Positions 8,956 through 20,900 of a DNA stretch of 64,000 bases are shown here, piece by piece. Each line of letters opens with the position of its first letter. The stretch's first letter is position 1. A model generated the notes under the pieces. It was given only the letters and a program-made list of their open reading frames with translations. It was not told the DNA's origin and searched no databases. Source of the DNA: Myxococcales bacterium (GTDB lineage: Bacteria; Myxococcota; UBA727; GCA-2721815); assembly GCA_002721815.1 (NCBI GenBank), contig PBLQ01000045.1, forward strand, positions 124,001 to 188,000, read 5' to 3'. Position numbers and translations under genes: made by a program.

Positions 8956-9749
8956 TGAGAAACCCGATTGACCTGTACCACCTGCCCGGTTTTCACATTA
9001 TAAGCAGATAAAGATCTGCGCCAGACACAACCACTGTCCAAACCCACCACTTGGTTGTTTTGGAAAAGCCCCAAGGCGGCCCAATGACCAAAAATAATTT
9101 TCTTGTTTTCGGGCCAATCAATGCTTTCATGGGTAAACCAAGGTTGCAGGCCTGTGGGTGCGTCCTGGGGTGAGCCTTTATAACCATGATCGGGAATGCC
9201 CATTTCATTCACCATTCGAACACGCGTGGCACAACCCACCGATTGGGCCAATTGGCTTTCGCCTTGAAACAATTCTGACAAGGTCGAATTCAGATCGCCG
9301 TCACGCAGCTGAAGATGGGCCTGGTGAAGCATGGCTTTAAAATCGCTCAAGCTGCTTTGGGGCGACAAACCGGCATGAACCAAAAAATGGTTTTCATATT
9401 CACGATAGAAAGGCTGTTGACGCAGCCACGGCTCGAAACGTTTCTGCTGCTCATCGCGGAGTAATTCGCTGAGGCTGTCTTTAGGGTTGGGCTGACGAAT
9501 GCCATTCCAACACGCGAGCAGATGTAATTCGTGGTTGCCCAAGACCACGTCCACCGCCTGGGCGTGCTCGTGGCAAAAATTGAGAACCTCGAGGCTTTTG
9601 GGGCCTCGGTTCACCATGTCGCCCACCATCCATAAACCATCAATTTTAGGTGAAAAATTGATCTTGTCGAGAATGGCCAACAAGCTCTCGTAACACCCTT
9701 GGACATCTCCAATCGCCCAAATGTTTTGTTTTTCAGGTGCTTGCGTCAT
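8952..9749 (-). CDS. apaH: symmetrical bis(5'-nucleosyl)-tetraphosphatase
   Basis: The protein has the complete metallophosphatase motif set of ApaH: GDVQGCYESL, GDMVNRGPKSLEVL, GNHE, the HAGLSPQ segment, and a closing GLDSGCVWRR. ApaH hydrolyses Ap4A to two ADP, removing a stress alarmone. The start at 9749 (MTQAPEK) gives 265 residues, close to the family's usual ~275. An upstream ATG at 9797 would add 16 unrelated residues and overlap less well with a binding site; GGAGG lies 12 bases and GGTGG 4-5 bases before 9749. The gene is divergent from the aldehyde dehydrogenase gene and overlaps the next gene's start by 4 bases, forming a two-gene unit with the GDPD lipoprotein. Confidence 0.9.
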   Translation of the reverse strand: MTQAPEKQNIWAIGDVQGCYESLLAILDKINFSPKIDGLWMVGDMVNRGPKSLEVLNFCHEHAQAVDVVLGNHELHLLACWNGIRQPNPKDSLSELLRDEQQKRFEPWLRQQPFYREYENHFLVHAGLSPQSSLSDFKAMLHQAHLQLRDGDLNSTLSELFQGESQLAQSVGCATRVRMVNEMGIPDHGYKGSPQDAPTGLQPWFTHESIDWPENKKIIFGHWAALGLFQNNQVVGLDSGCVWRRSLSAYNVKTGQVVQVNRVSQ

Positions 9750-9847
9750 CGGTCCACCAAACCTCCGTTGCCAAATCGACTTTTTTGAGCCTAACATGTT
9801 CTTTCATTCTTTTTTATCTTCATTTTTTCCTGAGGGGGAATCAAAAA

Positions 9848-11545
9848 ATGTCATGTCCTGTTTTTCCACCGCCACCGGCCACCGTGCCGGATACGCCTTT
9901 TGCATCCATCGAAACTGCCATCGAAAAATTGGCTGAAAATAAAAACCGCTGGGCCCAATTATCCATTGGAGACCGCATTGCACTGCTAGAACGGCTCAAA
10001 AGCGGGGTGCTCGAACAGGCGGAGGGCTGGGCCAACAGTGTGGCACAGGCTGTGGGCATCAACCCTCAATCCAGTGGTGCGGGCGAAGCATGGCTCGGGG
10101 GGCCTGTGACCACCGTGAGAAACATTCACCTGCTCATCGAAACCTTGCGCAAACAAGGTCAGCCCAAACCCATGGCTTGGCGTTCAAAAGTCAATGGACA
10201 GGATGCTGCCCTGGTTTTCCCACAAAAAGGCATGGACAAAGCGCTTTTTGCAGGATTTGAGGCTGAAATCTGGATTCAACCTGGCAAAGAAAAGTCCCAA
10301 GGCGCGATCTATCGCGAGCCTCAGCAGCAGGGCAAAGTGAGTTTGGTCTTGGGTGCGGGGAACGTGTCCTCCATTGGCCCCATGGACGTGCTCTACAAAT
10401 TGTTTGCTGAAAATGAAGTCTGCGTCCTGAAAATGAATCCGGTGAACGACTACGTGGGGCCCTTCATTGAAAAAGCATTTGCCGCCCTCATTGAAGAAGG
10501 CTTTTTTGCGGTGGTGTACGGTGGCGCTAAAGTGGGGCAGTTTCTCACCAACCATCAAGACATTGAAAGCATTCATATTACTGGCTCCGACCGCACCCAC
10601 GATGCGATTTTGTGGGGTGATACAGCGGAGCAGCAACAAAACAATAAGTCCGCAGGTACCCCGGCCCTGCAAAAAGAGGTGACCTCCGAATTAGGATGCG
10701 TCACCCCGGTCTTTGTGGTGCCCGGACCTTGGACCGACAAAGAACTCCAATTTCAAGCGCGACACATTGCCAGTATGATCGTGCACAACGGCAGCTTTAA
10801 CTGCAATGCTGCCAAGGTGCTCCTGCTGCCCAAAGACTGGAATCGCCTGAACGATTTCAAAAATGCATTACGGGATGTGCTCAAAGAGATGCCGCAAAGA
10901 AAGGCCTACTACCCCGGCGCGCAGCAACGCTATGAAGGGTTTTTGAATCATTACCCAGATGCCGAGCCCATCGGTGAACGCTCTGATGACATCATCCCAT
11001 GGACGATTATTCCGAACGTAAAGGCTCAAAAAGGGGAGTATGCCATCAGCAATGAAGCTTTTTGCGGCGTGGTGGCTGAAGTGGAAATTGAGGGTGCAGA
11101 TGCCACGTCTTATTTGAACAATGCCGTGACCTTTGCCAACGAAGACATCTGGGGTTCCTTGTCATGCATGATGATGATTCATCCCGCCACCCAAAAAGAA
11201 CATGCGTCAGCGTTTGAGCAAGCCATTGCCGATTTGCGATACGGAGGCATTGGCGTGAACGTCTGGGCGGGTTTGATTTATGGTTTGGTGGTCACCACTT
11301 GGGGGGCTTTCCCAGGGAACCCGCTTGAGAACATCGGTTCTGGCCGCGGCGTGGTTCATAATTCCTTGCTTTTTGATCATCCCGAAAAATCGGTCATCTA
11401 CGCACCCTTCATGCAAAACCCGACCCCACTGTGGTTTGGTGATCACAAAAACCTGCTCAAAACGTCGAAAGCACTCATGAAGCTCGAAGCCCATCCTTCT
11501 TGGTTGAAGGTGCCAGGCGTGGCGCTCAATGCGTTCAAAGGATAA
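9848..11545 (+). CDS. aldehyde dehydrogenase superfamily protein (565 aa, unassigned substrate)
   Basis: The fold is recognisable from the NAD-binding region (VSLVLGAGNVSSIGPMDVLYKL), the ELGCVTPVFV segment carrying the general-base-type Glu, and the NGSFNCNAAKVLLL segment holding the putative catalytic Cys. The protein is longer than usual (565 versus ~490 residues) and divergent, with several Gln/Lys-rich insertions. Substrate cannot be inferred. I chose ATG 9848 because GAGGGGGA precedes it by 8 bases; the in-frame extension to 9737 encodes an unrelated hydrophobic stretch that would overlap the divergent ApaH start. It is followed by a VOC-family gene 1 base after its stop, so the two are almost certainly co-transcribed. 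Confidence 0.75.
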   Translation: MSCPVFPPPPATVPDTPFASIETAIEKLAENKNRWAQLSIGDRIALLERLKSGVLEQAEGWANSVAQAVGINPQSSGAGEAWLGGPVTTVRNIHLLIETLRKQGQPKPMAWRSKVNGQDAALVFPQKGMDKALFAGFEAEIWIQPGKEKSQGAIYREPQQQGKVSLVLGAGNVSSIGPMDVLYKLFAENEVCVLKMNPVNDYVGPFIEKAFAALIEEGFFAVVYGGAKVGQFLTNHQDIESIHITGSDRTHDAILWGDTAEQQQNNKSAGTPALQKEVTSELGCVTPVFVVPGPWTDKELQFQARHIASMIVHNGSFNCNAAKVLLLPKDWNRLNDFKNALRDVLKEMPQRKAYYPGAQQRYEGFLNHYPDAEPIGERSDDIIPWTIIPNVKAQKGEYAISNEAFCGVVAEVEIEGADATSYLNNAVTFANEDIWGSLSCMMMIHPATQKEHASAFEQAIADLRYGGIGVNVWAGLIYGLVVTTWGAFPGNPLENIGSGRGVVHNSLLFDHPEKSVIYAPFMQNPTPLWFGDHKNLLKTSKALMKLEAHPSWLKVPGVALNAFKG

Positions 11546-11546
11546 A

Positions 11547-11927
11547 ATGACCGGTTTGCATCATCTGGCATTGGGGGCCCGTGACGTTGAGGGTTTGGCA
11601 CAATTCTACCAAAGCCTCTTTGGGCTGGCCCACCTCAAAACCCATCACAATGTTCAGGGTGAAATACGCTCAATTTGGCTCGATTTGGCCCCGGGTATTT
11701 TAATGATCGAAAAAAGCGAACACGAATTCGCTTCCTTGCCACCCATGACTTTAGGGAAAGGTCCTTTTTTGATCGCCTTCACCATACTCGAAAATGATCG
11801 AGACACATTTTTAAGTGACCTAGCAAAACGTGGCTTAAAACTTGAGGGCCAAACCAACCACACACTGTATTTGCGAGACCCAGAACACAACCGAGTTGCC
11901 GTCAGCTGGCACCCTGGCCCACATTAA
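11547..11927 (+). CDS. VOC (glyoxalase/bleomycin-resistance fold) family protein
   Basis: The 126-residue protein has the vicinal oxygen chelate pattern: an N-terminal LHHLALGARDVEGLAQFYQSLFGL with the metal-ligand-type His, and a closing LYLRDPEHNRVAVSW. This is the typical two-module babababb layout of single-domain VOC proteins, which include glyoxalases, dioxygenases and epimerases. The specific reaction cannot be told. The start at 11547 sits just after the previous stop with AAAGGAT upstream. Its stop shares four bases (TTAA) with the stop of the giant lipoprotein gene on the other strand, leaving no room for a terminator between them. Confidence 0.8.
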   Translation: MTGLHHLALGARDVEGLAQFYQSLFGLAHLKTHHNVQGEIRSIWLDLAPGILMIEKSEHEFASLPPMTLGKGPFLIAFTILENDRDTFLSDLAKRGLKLEGQTNHTLYLRDPEHNRVAVSWHPGPH

Positions 11928-14900
11928 CTTTGGTCAGCGCAATTCGCCCCACTGGTATCGCAAATCCGACGACGCAGGTGGTCCCCATCTGTGGCGTCGT
12001 CGGAACAACTGCTCGATGTGCACCCGCCATTGTCACCACCGTACCCACCAGTGGTGGATCTTGTTTTGGTGTTGTTGCTATCGGTATAGGAAGCACATCC
12101 AGCGCAGAAAAAACTGATGCTGTGGCCACCTAATCCGCCACCGCCGCCACCGCCTTTTCCTCCTTGTCCTCCCTGACCACCTTGGCCACCTTCACCACCA
12201 TTGCTACTGCCACCATTGTTGTAGCCTCCAGAACCGCCAGGGCCACCGTAACCACCGTTTCCTCCGGTACCGCCAGAGCCACCCTCACCACCGTTGCCGC
12301 CGGTCCCTGCAGTGAGTGTGGAGTTTTTAATTTCGATCCCATCACTGTTGTAGCCAAATACCGCATAGCTGCCCCCACCAGCCTTGGCACCAGTGCCAGC
12401 TTTGCCGCCGCAACCGCCGCCGCCACCGCCGCCGCCGCCGCCGCCGCCAACTTCTTTGCAGGTCCAACACCCATCGTGGCTGCTTCCGCCACCTCCTCCT
12501 GCACCACCATAGCCAGAACCGCCTATGGCACCGGCCGAACCAGCGCCGCCTTTCCAATGATAATCGTATTGAGAGCTGCCACTCGACAAACGATAATATT
12601 GATAACTCACGGAGCCATTTCCAGTCGCATTGCTGCCTTTGTTTCCTGTTGAACCTGATAACCCAAGATCACCTGGCTCTCCATCGCCATCAAACCCACA
12701 GCCCCCATCACCGCCTTGCTGCTGCATTTTGTCGCCCCCGTCATTACCACAACCTTCATTAGAGCCGCCGGACCCGCCACCCGCACCGTCGTAATTATTA
12801 CTGGATGTATTGCAGCCCGCGCCACCGGATCCCCCAGAGCCACCTTGATTGTTGGTGCCGCTGTTATCCCCATCAGCACCGGATGAGCCCGATGTACCGG
12901 TGCTGCCCGGATCTCCTGGATCACCATCGCTACCTGCCGCACCATTTCCGGCAATGATTTCTGAATTCAAAATTCTCAACCCTCCCGCAGCCGAAGCATA
13001 TACCCCGTACGAGTTTTGAACGGTGCTGCTCACCACCGCGCCGTTAGCGGCCTTTACTTTTAGGTACGCCATCCAGGTTGGGTCCCCGATGCTTTTCGCC
13101 TTCACCGCCATGCTGCCCCCAGTCACCGAGTTGTGGGAAGCATTGACATAGGGGATTTTACTGCTGTTAAGCTGCCAATTATTGTTTTTATCCACGCCAC
13201 CCATGATGTTGACCCGGTTGGCCAATACCAAACGCTCATTGTAGGTACCGTCCCCCACGAAAACGTATGATTTGTTTGCATCACTCGATACGGCATTAAT
13301 GCCAGCCTGAATGGTTTTAAAGGGCTTGTTCACCGTGCCTTGCTCATCGGTGCCCGTGTATGCACCATTCACAAATATGACTTGCGGGATATCGCTACAG
13401 CCATTGTCGGCGCCAAAATTGGGCGGGTTTATTTCAAAACAATCGTGCTCACACCCATCGCTGTCATCGCTGTTCAAATCATACCAACCAGTGTGACAAT
13501 CGCCCATGCTGCAGGAGCCGCTGCTCGTACAATCGGTATCTGCATTGGCGTACAGGCTTTCACCGTTACCAGACAATGCAATTTCATAGACTTCATCGGT
13601 GGCTTTGCCGCGATTATACGTGATCTTCAGCGTGGCAGAATAGCTTTGAGCTGCGGTGGGGATAAAACTGATCACGTTGCGGTATGACCACTCATCGTAA
13701 GTACTGTCATCCTTCACGATTCCATCAATTGTTTTAGGCAAGGAATAAGTCCACCAACAATAGTTACCCAAAAAATACCGATCCAGGGATGTTCCGCTGT
13801 TGTTGTCTTTGGTGATGTAACATCGTTTGATATCTTCACTCAGCGTGAAAGCACCGTTACCCCCTTCAATGGTCATGGACTTTATTTCCAGGCTTCCCCA
13901 ATCCTTGTAAACACGGTTTGGGAAAGTGCCCGTGGAATAACCGCCGTAGTTGTGCAAATGAATGCTTTGGCTTCGAGTGGCCCACACATCAGTATCAGCA
14001 AAGGCGATTGAAGTGGTTCGCGCGTTATAATCGACAAAATCAAGGTAATTAATGTAGCCACCAGAAGAAGCCGTTTCATTCACCCACAGCTTTGGCCGTA
14101 TCGTGGTGCCCGAGACTGTAAAGTTTCCATCATTCAGTTGGGGGTCATCGGTTTCATATCTCAAAGTTCTGCTCGCCGCCCGTTCGCCTGTCGCATCGCT
14201 CCAAGAAGGATTGTATTGTAAGGTCACTTCATGACTTTCACCGGCCTCAAGAACCACATCACTGCTTGTGACGCGATTGACAATATCGAAATCACCGGCC
14301 GTTGCGCTGCTTGTACAGCTATTGTTCGTCGTATTTTTAAAACAAAGCTTGCTCACCGTTAGGTCACCACCGTAGCCCGATGCATCCTCATTGAGAATCC
14401 TTAATTGTACCGTCGCATCGTCGCCACTGGATTCGTTATATACATTTCCAAAATCATAACTGTTCATATCGCTCCAGATACCGCTTGCGCTCTGTACTTG
14501 TATTTTTGCACGGGACTTGTTTTGGGTGGTACCAGTCAAGCCAATACTCAGCGCTTGTGACACGGGGAACGCATTTTGAACATCCATCCCAAAAACCACC
14601 GAACCCGTTCTTGTGGCCTCTTGGGCCGCATCGTTTTCAGGGTGAAACCGGATTTTCAGTGTTAGTGTTTCTCCCACGGCGAGAGTATCGTTAATGGCCA
14701 ATGAGTTAACAGCCACATCGCTTCCGCTGCTGTCGTCAATTAAAGAGAACTCTCCTGCAGCCGCCATGCTGACCGTGGTTAAAGGCAAGGCCACCAATGG
14801 CTCGTCAGGGTCATCCGATTCGTTGGTAATGGTGATGGTTTGGGTTTCGGTCTCATTTTGGTAAACAAACCCAAAAGCAGTGTTGGTACCAGTGACACTT

Positions 14901-17900
14901 CCATACGCTCCTGTGCCAGCGATCGTGGTGGTGCGGCTTTCAACGCCTGAAGTGAAACTCACCGTTGCCATTGCGGATTGGGGGCCTGAGCTCGTGGGCA
15001 AGAAGTCTACGGCAATATCGCGATAATCCCCCGCTTCAATCACCGTAAAATCTGTCAAAGAAACACTGAAATCCGTGCCTGAGGTAATGGCCACGTCATC
15101 GATTTGCAGCGGACCACCATTGCTGTTTTGAACCCTTAAAATACCCGTTGCAGCATTTTGCTGGTACACAAGCACGTTGCCAAAATCGGTCCACTCCAAC
15201 GTGGGCTGCGGGTCGATGGTGGTCGCCGCGAGTTCCAATGCCAAGATTTGCTCTGTGCCATCTGGGTCGTTGGTGTGAATCGCCCAATAGGCCGTTTCAT
15301 CGACCGGTGCGGTCACAGCCTCCGTAGGTGTAAAGCTCACCGTCACATCCACGTATTCGTCAGGCTCTAAAACATCTGGCAAATCTGGAGACGTCTCGTG
15401 TGTTGTCACGAAACTGAAATACCCATCTTCATTGCCAGGCGTGTTACAATTCACCTGAGTGAAACAAGCCGTTGAAATTTCGAGCTGGCCGTCTCCGTCA
15501 TTTTGAACTCTGAACGTAAAGGTTTGGGTTTGGCCCACCACAACTTGTCCCAGATCACGGTTGGCGACTGATGCGCCACCCGCGATCAGAAGCGTACTTC
15601 CATCAGACTCATAAATGGAAATGTCTGGTTTTTTCTGAGAAACACCGCTGAGGGATGTGCTTAAGGGGTTGTTGGCATTTGGATATGCAGGATCCACATC
15701 CAAAGTCACTTGGACCTCCGCCAAGTCTAAAGAAACCTCTGCGGTGCTACTGATGCTGGAACCGACCGGTTCAAATCTAAGGTCCAGTGATAAAGATTTG
15801 CCATGATCGAGAATTCCGTCGGTGGTGTTTCCAGACTCATAAGTGCTGCTCACAATGGCATAATGTTCTGCGTGTGCGCCTGCAATGCTAATGGCACTGA
15901 TGGGCAAAGCCACCCCGGTATTGTTGCTCAAGGTTAAAGTACCATCTCTTGAGTCACCAACCCATGTTTTGAGAAAGCTGTATTCAATCGGTGTCAGAGC
16001 CCCCAAGACCCCCTGAGCGCTGATGTCTCTGGTTTTATCAGGAAGCCCTTCAAATGAAATGACAATGGTGGCTGCCCGCTCCCCGGCACCTGTGGGACGG
16101 AAACCAATTGGAACATCGAGGCTCGCCCCTTCGGCAATGGTCAAATTGGATGGCAAAGTTACAGTAAACTCGGCATCATCGCCCACTGCAACACTCGGGT
16201 CGTCAATGGCGATGTCATTGATCACCAATTCACCTGTACCCTCATTAGAAACGGTGAGGTTGCGATAAACCCAATTGTCCCCATAAACCAAAGTGAGGGG
16301 AAATGCTTCCATGGATAAGGCTGAGTCTGGGTTGATGGCACGGGCCAGCAAAGTCACATTGATCGACTGTTCGTCTAAATCGTTAGGGACATTTGGATCC
16401 ACATCATCATTGGTTTGGATCATCAGTGTGGCTGATTCTTGTGACGCGCCATCGACACTGGGCGCGTAAACAAGGGTCAAAGCCGTATCTTCACCTGGGT
16501 CCAGATAATCAGGGGTGGTATCAATGAAAGTGAAGGCACCGGCCACTCCTCCCGTTAATAAACATTCCCCGTTGACATCCACAAAACATACGTGACCCAA
16601 AGTTAAACGCCCGGCCCCAATATTTGAAATCACAAAATTCTGTGATGGCGTGTCACCTAAAAGTACATTTCCAAAATCATGTGACATGGGGCTGACTGTA
16701 ACCTCGGGTCGCTGCTGGGAGCGACCAGCCAAGGCAATCGTGGGGTGTCCCGCATCCGGGTAAGATGTTTGTGCCACCAGGGTTAACTTGAGCGTAGCGG
16801 TTAAGTCCTCCCACACCACGTGGGCTGTTTTAGGTTGGAAAGTCAAAGAAACACTGATGGACGCGCCCGGCTCAATGGCCCCTGCCCCCGTTATTGTTTC
16901 AAGGTTGTTGATCGAAAAAGAACCTGAATCGTCGTTCACAATGGTTGCATTGGCAATCGATACTGGCACGATCCCGTCATTGTTGATTTCAAAAATTTGG
17001 TTACGGGCCTCATCGTAAAAGGTGTCATCGAACGATAACGTACTTGGTGCGATACTCCCCCATTCGCCTTCGCCCGTCATACTTACGGGCGCTGTCGTCT
17101 CAATGTTAGATGCAAATCCAACCGCAACCGACCCAGATACCGACCCATTGGTCTGTGGGACAAAACGAATCACCACGTCATGTTGTTCTCCGGGCGCAAC
17201 GATAATGCCCGTTAAGTCCGCATCTGATGAAAACGCCGAACTGCCACTGATGTCCAGATGAGACAAAGCCAACGGCCCAACGCCATCATTGTGTATTTCC
17301 AACGTTCTGGTTTCTGGTGAGTTCCGATGCACCAGAACCACGCCGAAGTCACCATCGGTGGCCCAAGTAACCATGGGCTGAGGATCGATCACCCGTGCCA
17401 GCACTTGTACCGCCAAAGTATTGGCTTGAGGGTCGTTCGACTGAATGGCCAAGTAGGCTTGATGGCTTTGCGGTTCACTCACCTCATCCGTTGGCGCGAA
17501 TTGAATCACATAATCCACCTCTCCGCCAGGCATCAACACACCGGGCAGGTTTTCAGAAAGCGGAGACACGGTAAAAAACCCGTCGGTATTCTTGGGGTCC
17601 AAACAATCGCCATCAACGAAACAACTTTCTTGAAGTTCTAAGCGACCAGTGCCAATGGCGTCAGAATTGCGCAGCCGAAAACGCATTTCTTTTTCTTGGC
17701 CCACAATCACATCTCCAAAATCCAAGGTGATCAGAGTTGAATCTTCAGTCAATAGCGTGCCGGTACTGTCATCACTTTCGATTGCATAAAGGCCTGCCAA
17801 TGGCTTCAATTGACTCGAGGCAGAAAGCGTAAACGTTGGGAAATCTTCGGCATAGGTCTCCTCCACATCTAAGTTCAAACGCACCTCTGCTGTTAATGCC

Positions 17901-20900
17901 GCAGGTGACACAGCATCGGTTTGTGGCGAAAAATTGTACAAAACCGTAACTGTTTCACCCACATCAAGCTCTGTGTCTGTGTGATCATCACTAAGTGCAA
18001 ATGAACCGGACACATCTTCTGTGATTTCTAAATCCTCAAGGGGGAGAACCACGTCCCCAGTATTGGTCAATTCGAAACTCCACTGGGACACATCACCAAC
18101 AAAAGTGACCGCGGACACCGCTGTGTTTTCAACCGACACAGAAGCATAGCTGCCTTGCCCATTTAAGTTGACTTGCTGTTCATCTAAACCTCCACCCAAA
18201 TCAAAGGCCAGCACTGCCAATACATCCCCACCACTCACAGGTTGATAATGCACGTCCACCTCGAGCGCCTCGCCTTCATCTAAATTATCGAAACTGTCTG
18301 CTTCGTACGAAAAACCTGCGTCTCCCGTAAGTTCTAAACCATTCACCTCTAACGGGCCTACCCCGTTATTGGTGAGCGTGAGGGTGCGGGTGATCACTGA
18401 CTTTCCATGAGCCAATGCAGGGCCAAAGTCTCCATCAAAACCCGGTTCCCAATCGAGCGTGGCCGCGGGGGCAATGGCACGAGCACTAACGGTCACAGTG
18501 AGCAATGGTTGGTTTGGATCGTTGGTTTCGATTTGCAGAAGGATTTGCATCGGTAATGGGCTGGATAAACTCCCAGAAGGAGAAAAAGAAACGACAAAAG
18601 GCTGGTTGGTCCCTGGGCTGAGGGCCACGTCGTTGACCGTTTCAAAATGAAAGGCCCCGTTTTGATTGGCTGGGACAGAGCAATTACTCAGCGCATTTAA
18701 CAAGCAGCTGCCGGTAATACTCAATTGACCTGCGCCTACATTTTTGACCCAAAATGTTTGGCTACCCGTTTGGTTCACTGCCACATCGCCAATATCCAAA
18801 GTGGCAACATTTAAATTGCTGCATGTATCTGGTGTGCCCGTACACAAGCTGCCGTTGGGCAGTTTTTGGGTTGTGGCCGTCACCGGTAAATTAAACCTCG
18901 GGTGTAACTCTTGCGCTTCATTCGCCAAAACGATTTTTATGTTTGCGGTTTTAGACTCTGGTGCCACCGAATCAGACGCTGCGGTGAATTGAAGACTGAG
19001 CGACTGTGTGCCATTGGGTTGTAATATAAGGTTTTGCCATTGGCTGGCATTGACAATGGTGAACCCTTCCGCATCACCGTCAAAAACCACGGAATCAATG
19101 GGGAGGGGAATGGTGCCAATGTTTTGGATTTGGACTTGAGAGACGCTGGAAGAAGTCCCATCAAAGACCATACCAAAATCCACTGATAAGGGGGATGCAG
19201 ATAAATCGCCGAACACCCCGGTCCCCGTAATCGATATGTCTTGCGCCGCAAGTCCATCCTCAAATTCTAACTGCAAAACTTTGTTGTAACCGGTCTCAGT
19301 ACTCGCAGAGAATGAAATGGGAAACAAACGTGTTTCACTTTCCGCAATCGCTGACAGGTCTGAATCTTCTAACGTAAACGGGTTTTCTAAACCATCGTCA
19401 AACCAGGTCATGCTTTGCAAGCGCAAGGGACCACGACCCGTGTTGCTTAAAGCAAGGTTTAAAGTCACCGTTTCGCTGGCCACCAAAACATCTCCAAAAC
19501 CAACGGCTTCAGCCTCGGGCACAGGGTCGATGGGACGTGCTTCAAAACCAACTGCGGCGTCGGATAAGGCCGGGTCGTCTGATGTAATGAGTAAGGTGCT
19601 CAAAACACTCGTTAGCTCGTCGTCAGATGAAACGCTTATGGTTTGAGGCTCATAGACGATGGAAAAAGAAATATAAGTGGAGGGGTCCTCAGAGTTGTAA
19701 GTGGTGATGGTGAAAGGAAAGCTGGTTTCGCTACCAAAAACCAAAGAAAAAGCACTGTCACTGGCGCCGTCCAACACCATGCCCAAAACCACCATCTCGG
19801 CATTGGCCACGTTATTGCTTAAATGAAAGTTGGCAGACTTTGTTTCTCCAACGCGAACGTCACCCATTTCAAAAACACTGTCTAACGCGACTTTATTTCC
19901 AGATTCATCGTAAACGGTTAAGCCCGGCGTCACTTTCCCTGTCCCGGCAAGCGTCAACACAGGGTCTTCATACATATTTGAAAGCAAGGTAACGTTTGCT
20001 TGGAACGCGCCCAAGTCTTGTGCATCAAATCGTAACGTCCAAGCTTCTTTATCGCCCGGTGCGAGAGTTATGGGGAACTCAAGTTCGTCGACAACAGAAA
20101 AAGAAGAGTCCTCTAAACCAGATAAACCGCTGATTTCAACAGCAACAGGGCCCGTATTTTCTATCTCAATTCCCAAGTCGGTTTGATAGCCCTGGAAAAC
20201 CTCTCCAAAATCCAAAGCGGTCGGAGAGAACGCGAGGGTTCCCGGAACCACTTCACCGCCAATTGATACAGAATGGTAACGGCCCTCTTCTCGCGTTGGG
20301 GCTTCGATTGTAAGGCTTTGCGAAATCGCACCGATTTCATTTAAAGCCACTTTAACGGTAAGGGTTACGCTGTTGTTCGGTTCAATTTGCACCGGCAAAG
20401 AGGGCCCATCTAAGGTCACCGAGTCGTTCGCTTCCCCCCAAACAAAATCGAAGATGGTCAAAGGCCCCTGTCCCGTATTGTTGAGGGTTAAGGACAAGGA
20501 CGCCTCGCCCGTTTCTTGGTAGAGCATGGGGCCAAAGTCTAAGGTTTCAGGGTCTAAACCCATCACAGGATCTACCGTCAACGAATTAAGAGCGAGAACC
20601 GCCACATCCTCAGGAAATAGCGGGTCGTTGTTTTCTACTTCTAAATGTCCTTCATCCACTTCACCGCTGAATCCCGTGGCCTGGTAAATGACAGACAAGA
20701 GGTATGCGTGCTCAAGTTGGTGGACACCGCCATCGGTATCATTGAAAAGGAAACCTCCATCAGCATCCAGCCACTCTTCAAAAACAACGCCGGCATCGTT
20801 CTGTTCCATTCCCCCCGCTAAATTCAAAGGCAGTGCATCCAATGGACCCAACGCGTATTTCTCTGAGGTATCTGCGTTCAAACGAATGTCGTCGATGCGC

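Noticed and set aside
12130-12954. Several Ala/Val-, Arg/Trp- and Thr/Ala-rich open frames overlapping the Gly-rich region
   Set aside because: They are by-products of low-complexity GGN-type codons in the giant lipoprotein gene; their compositions are simple frame-shifted versions of poly-Gly.
12130-12960. Repeats resembling a CRISPR or tandem array
   Set aside because: The repeats are short, irregular and in coding frame, without regular spacers; they encode Gly-rich sequence.
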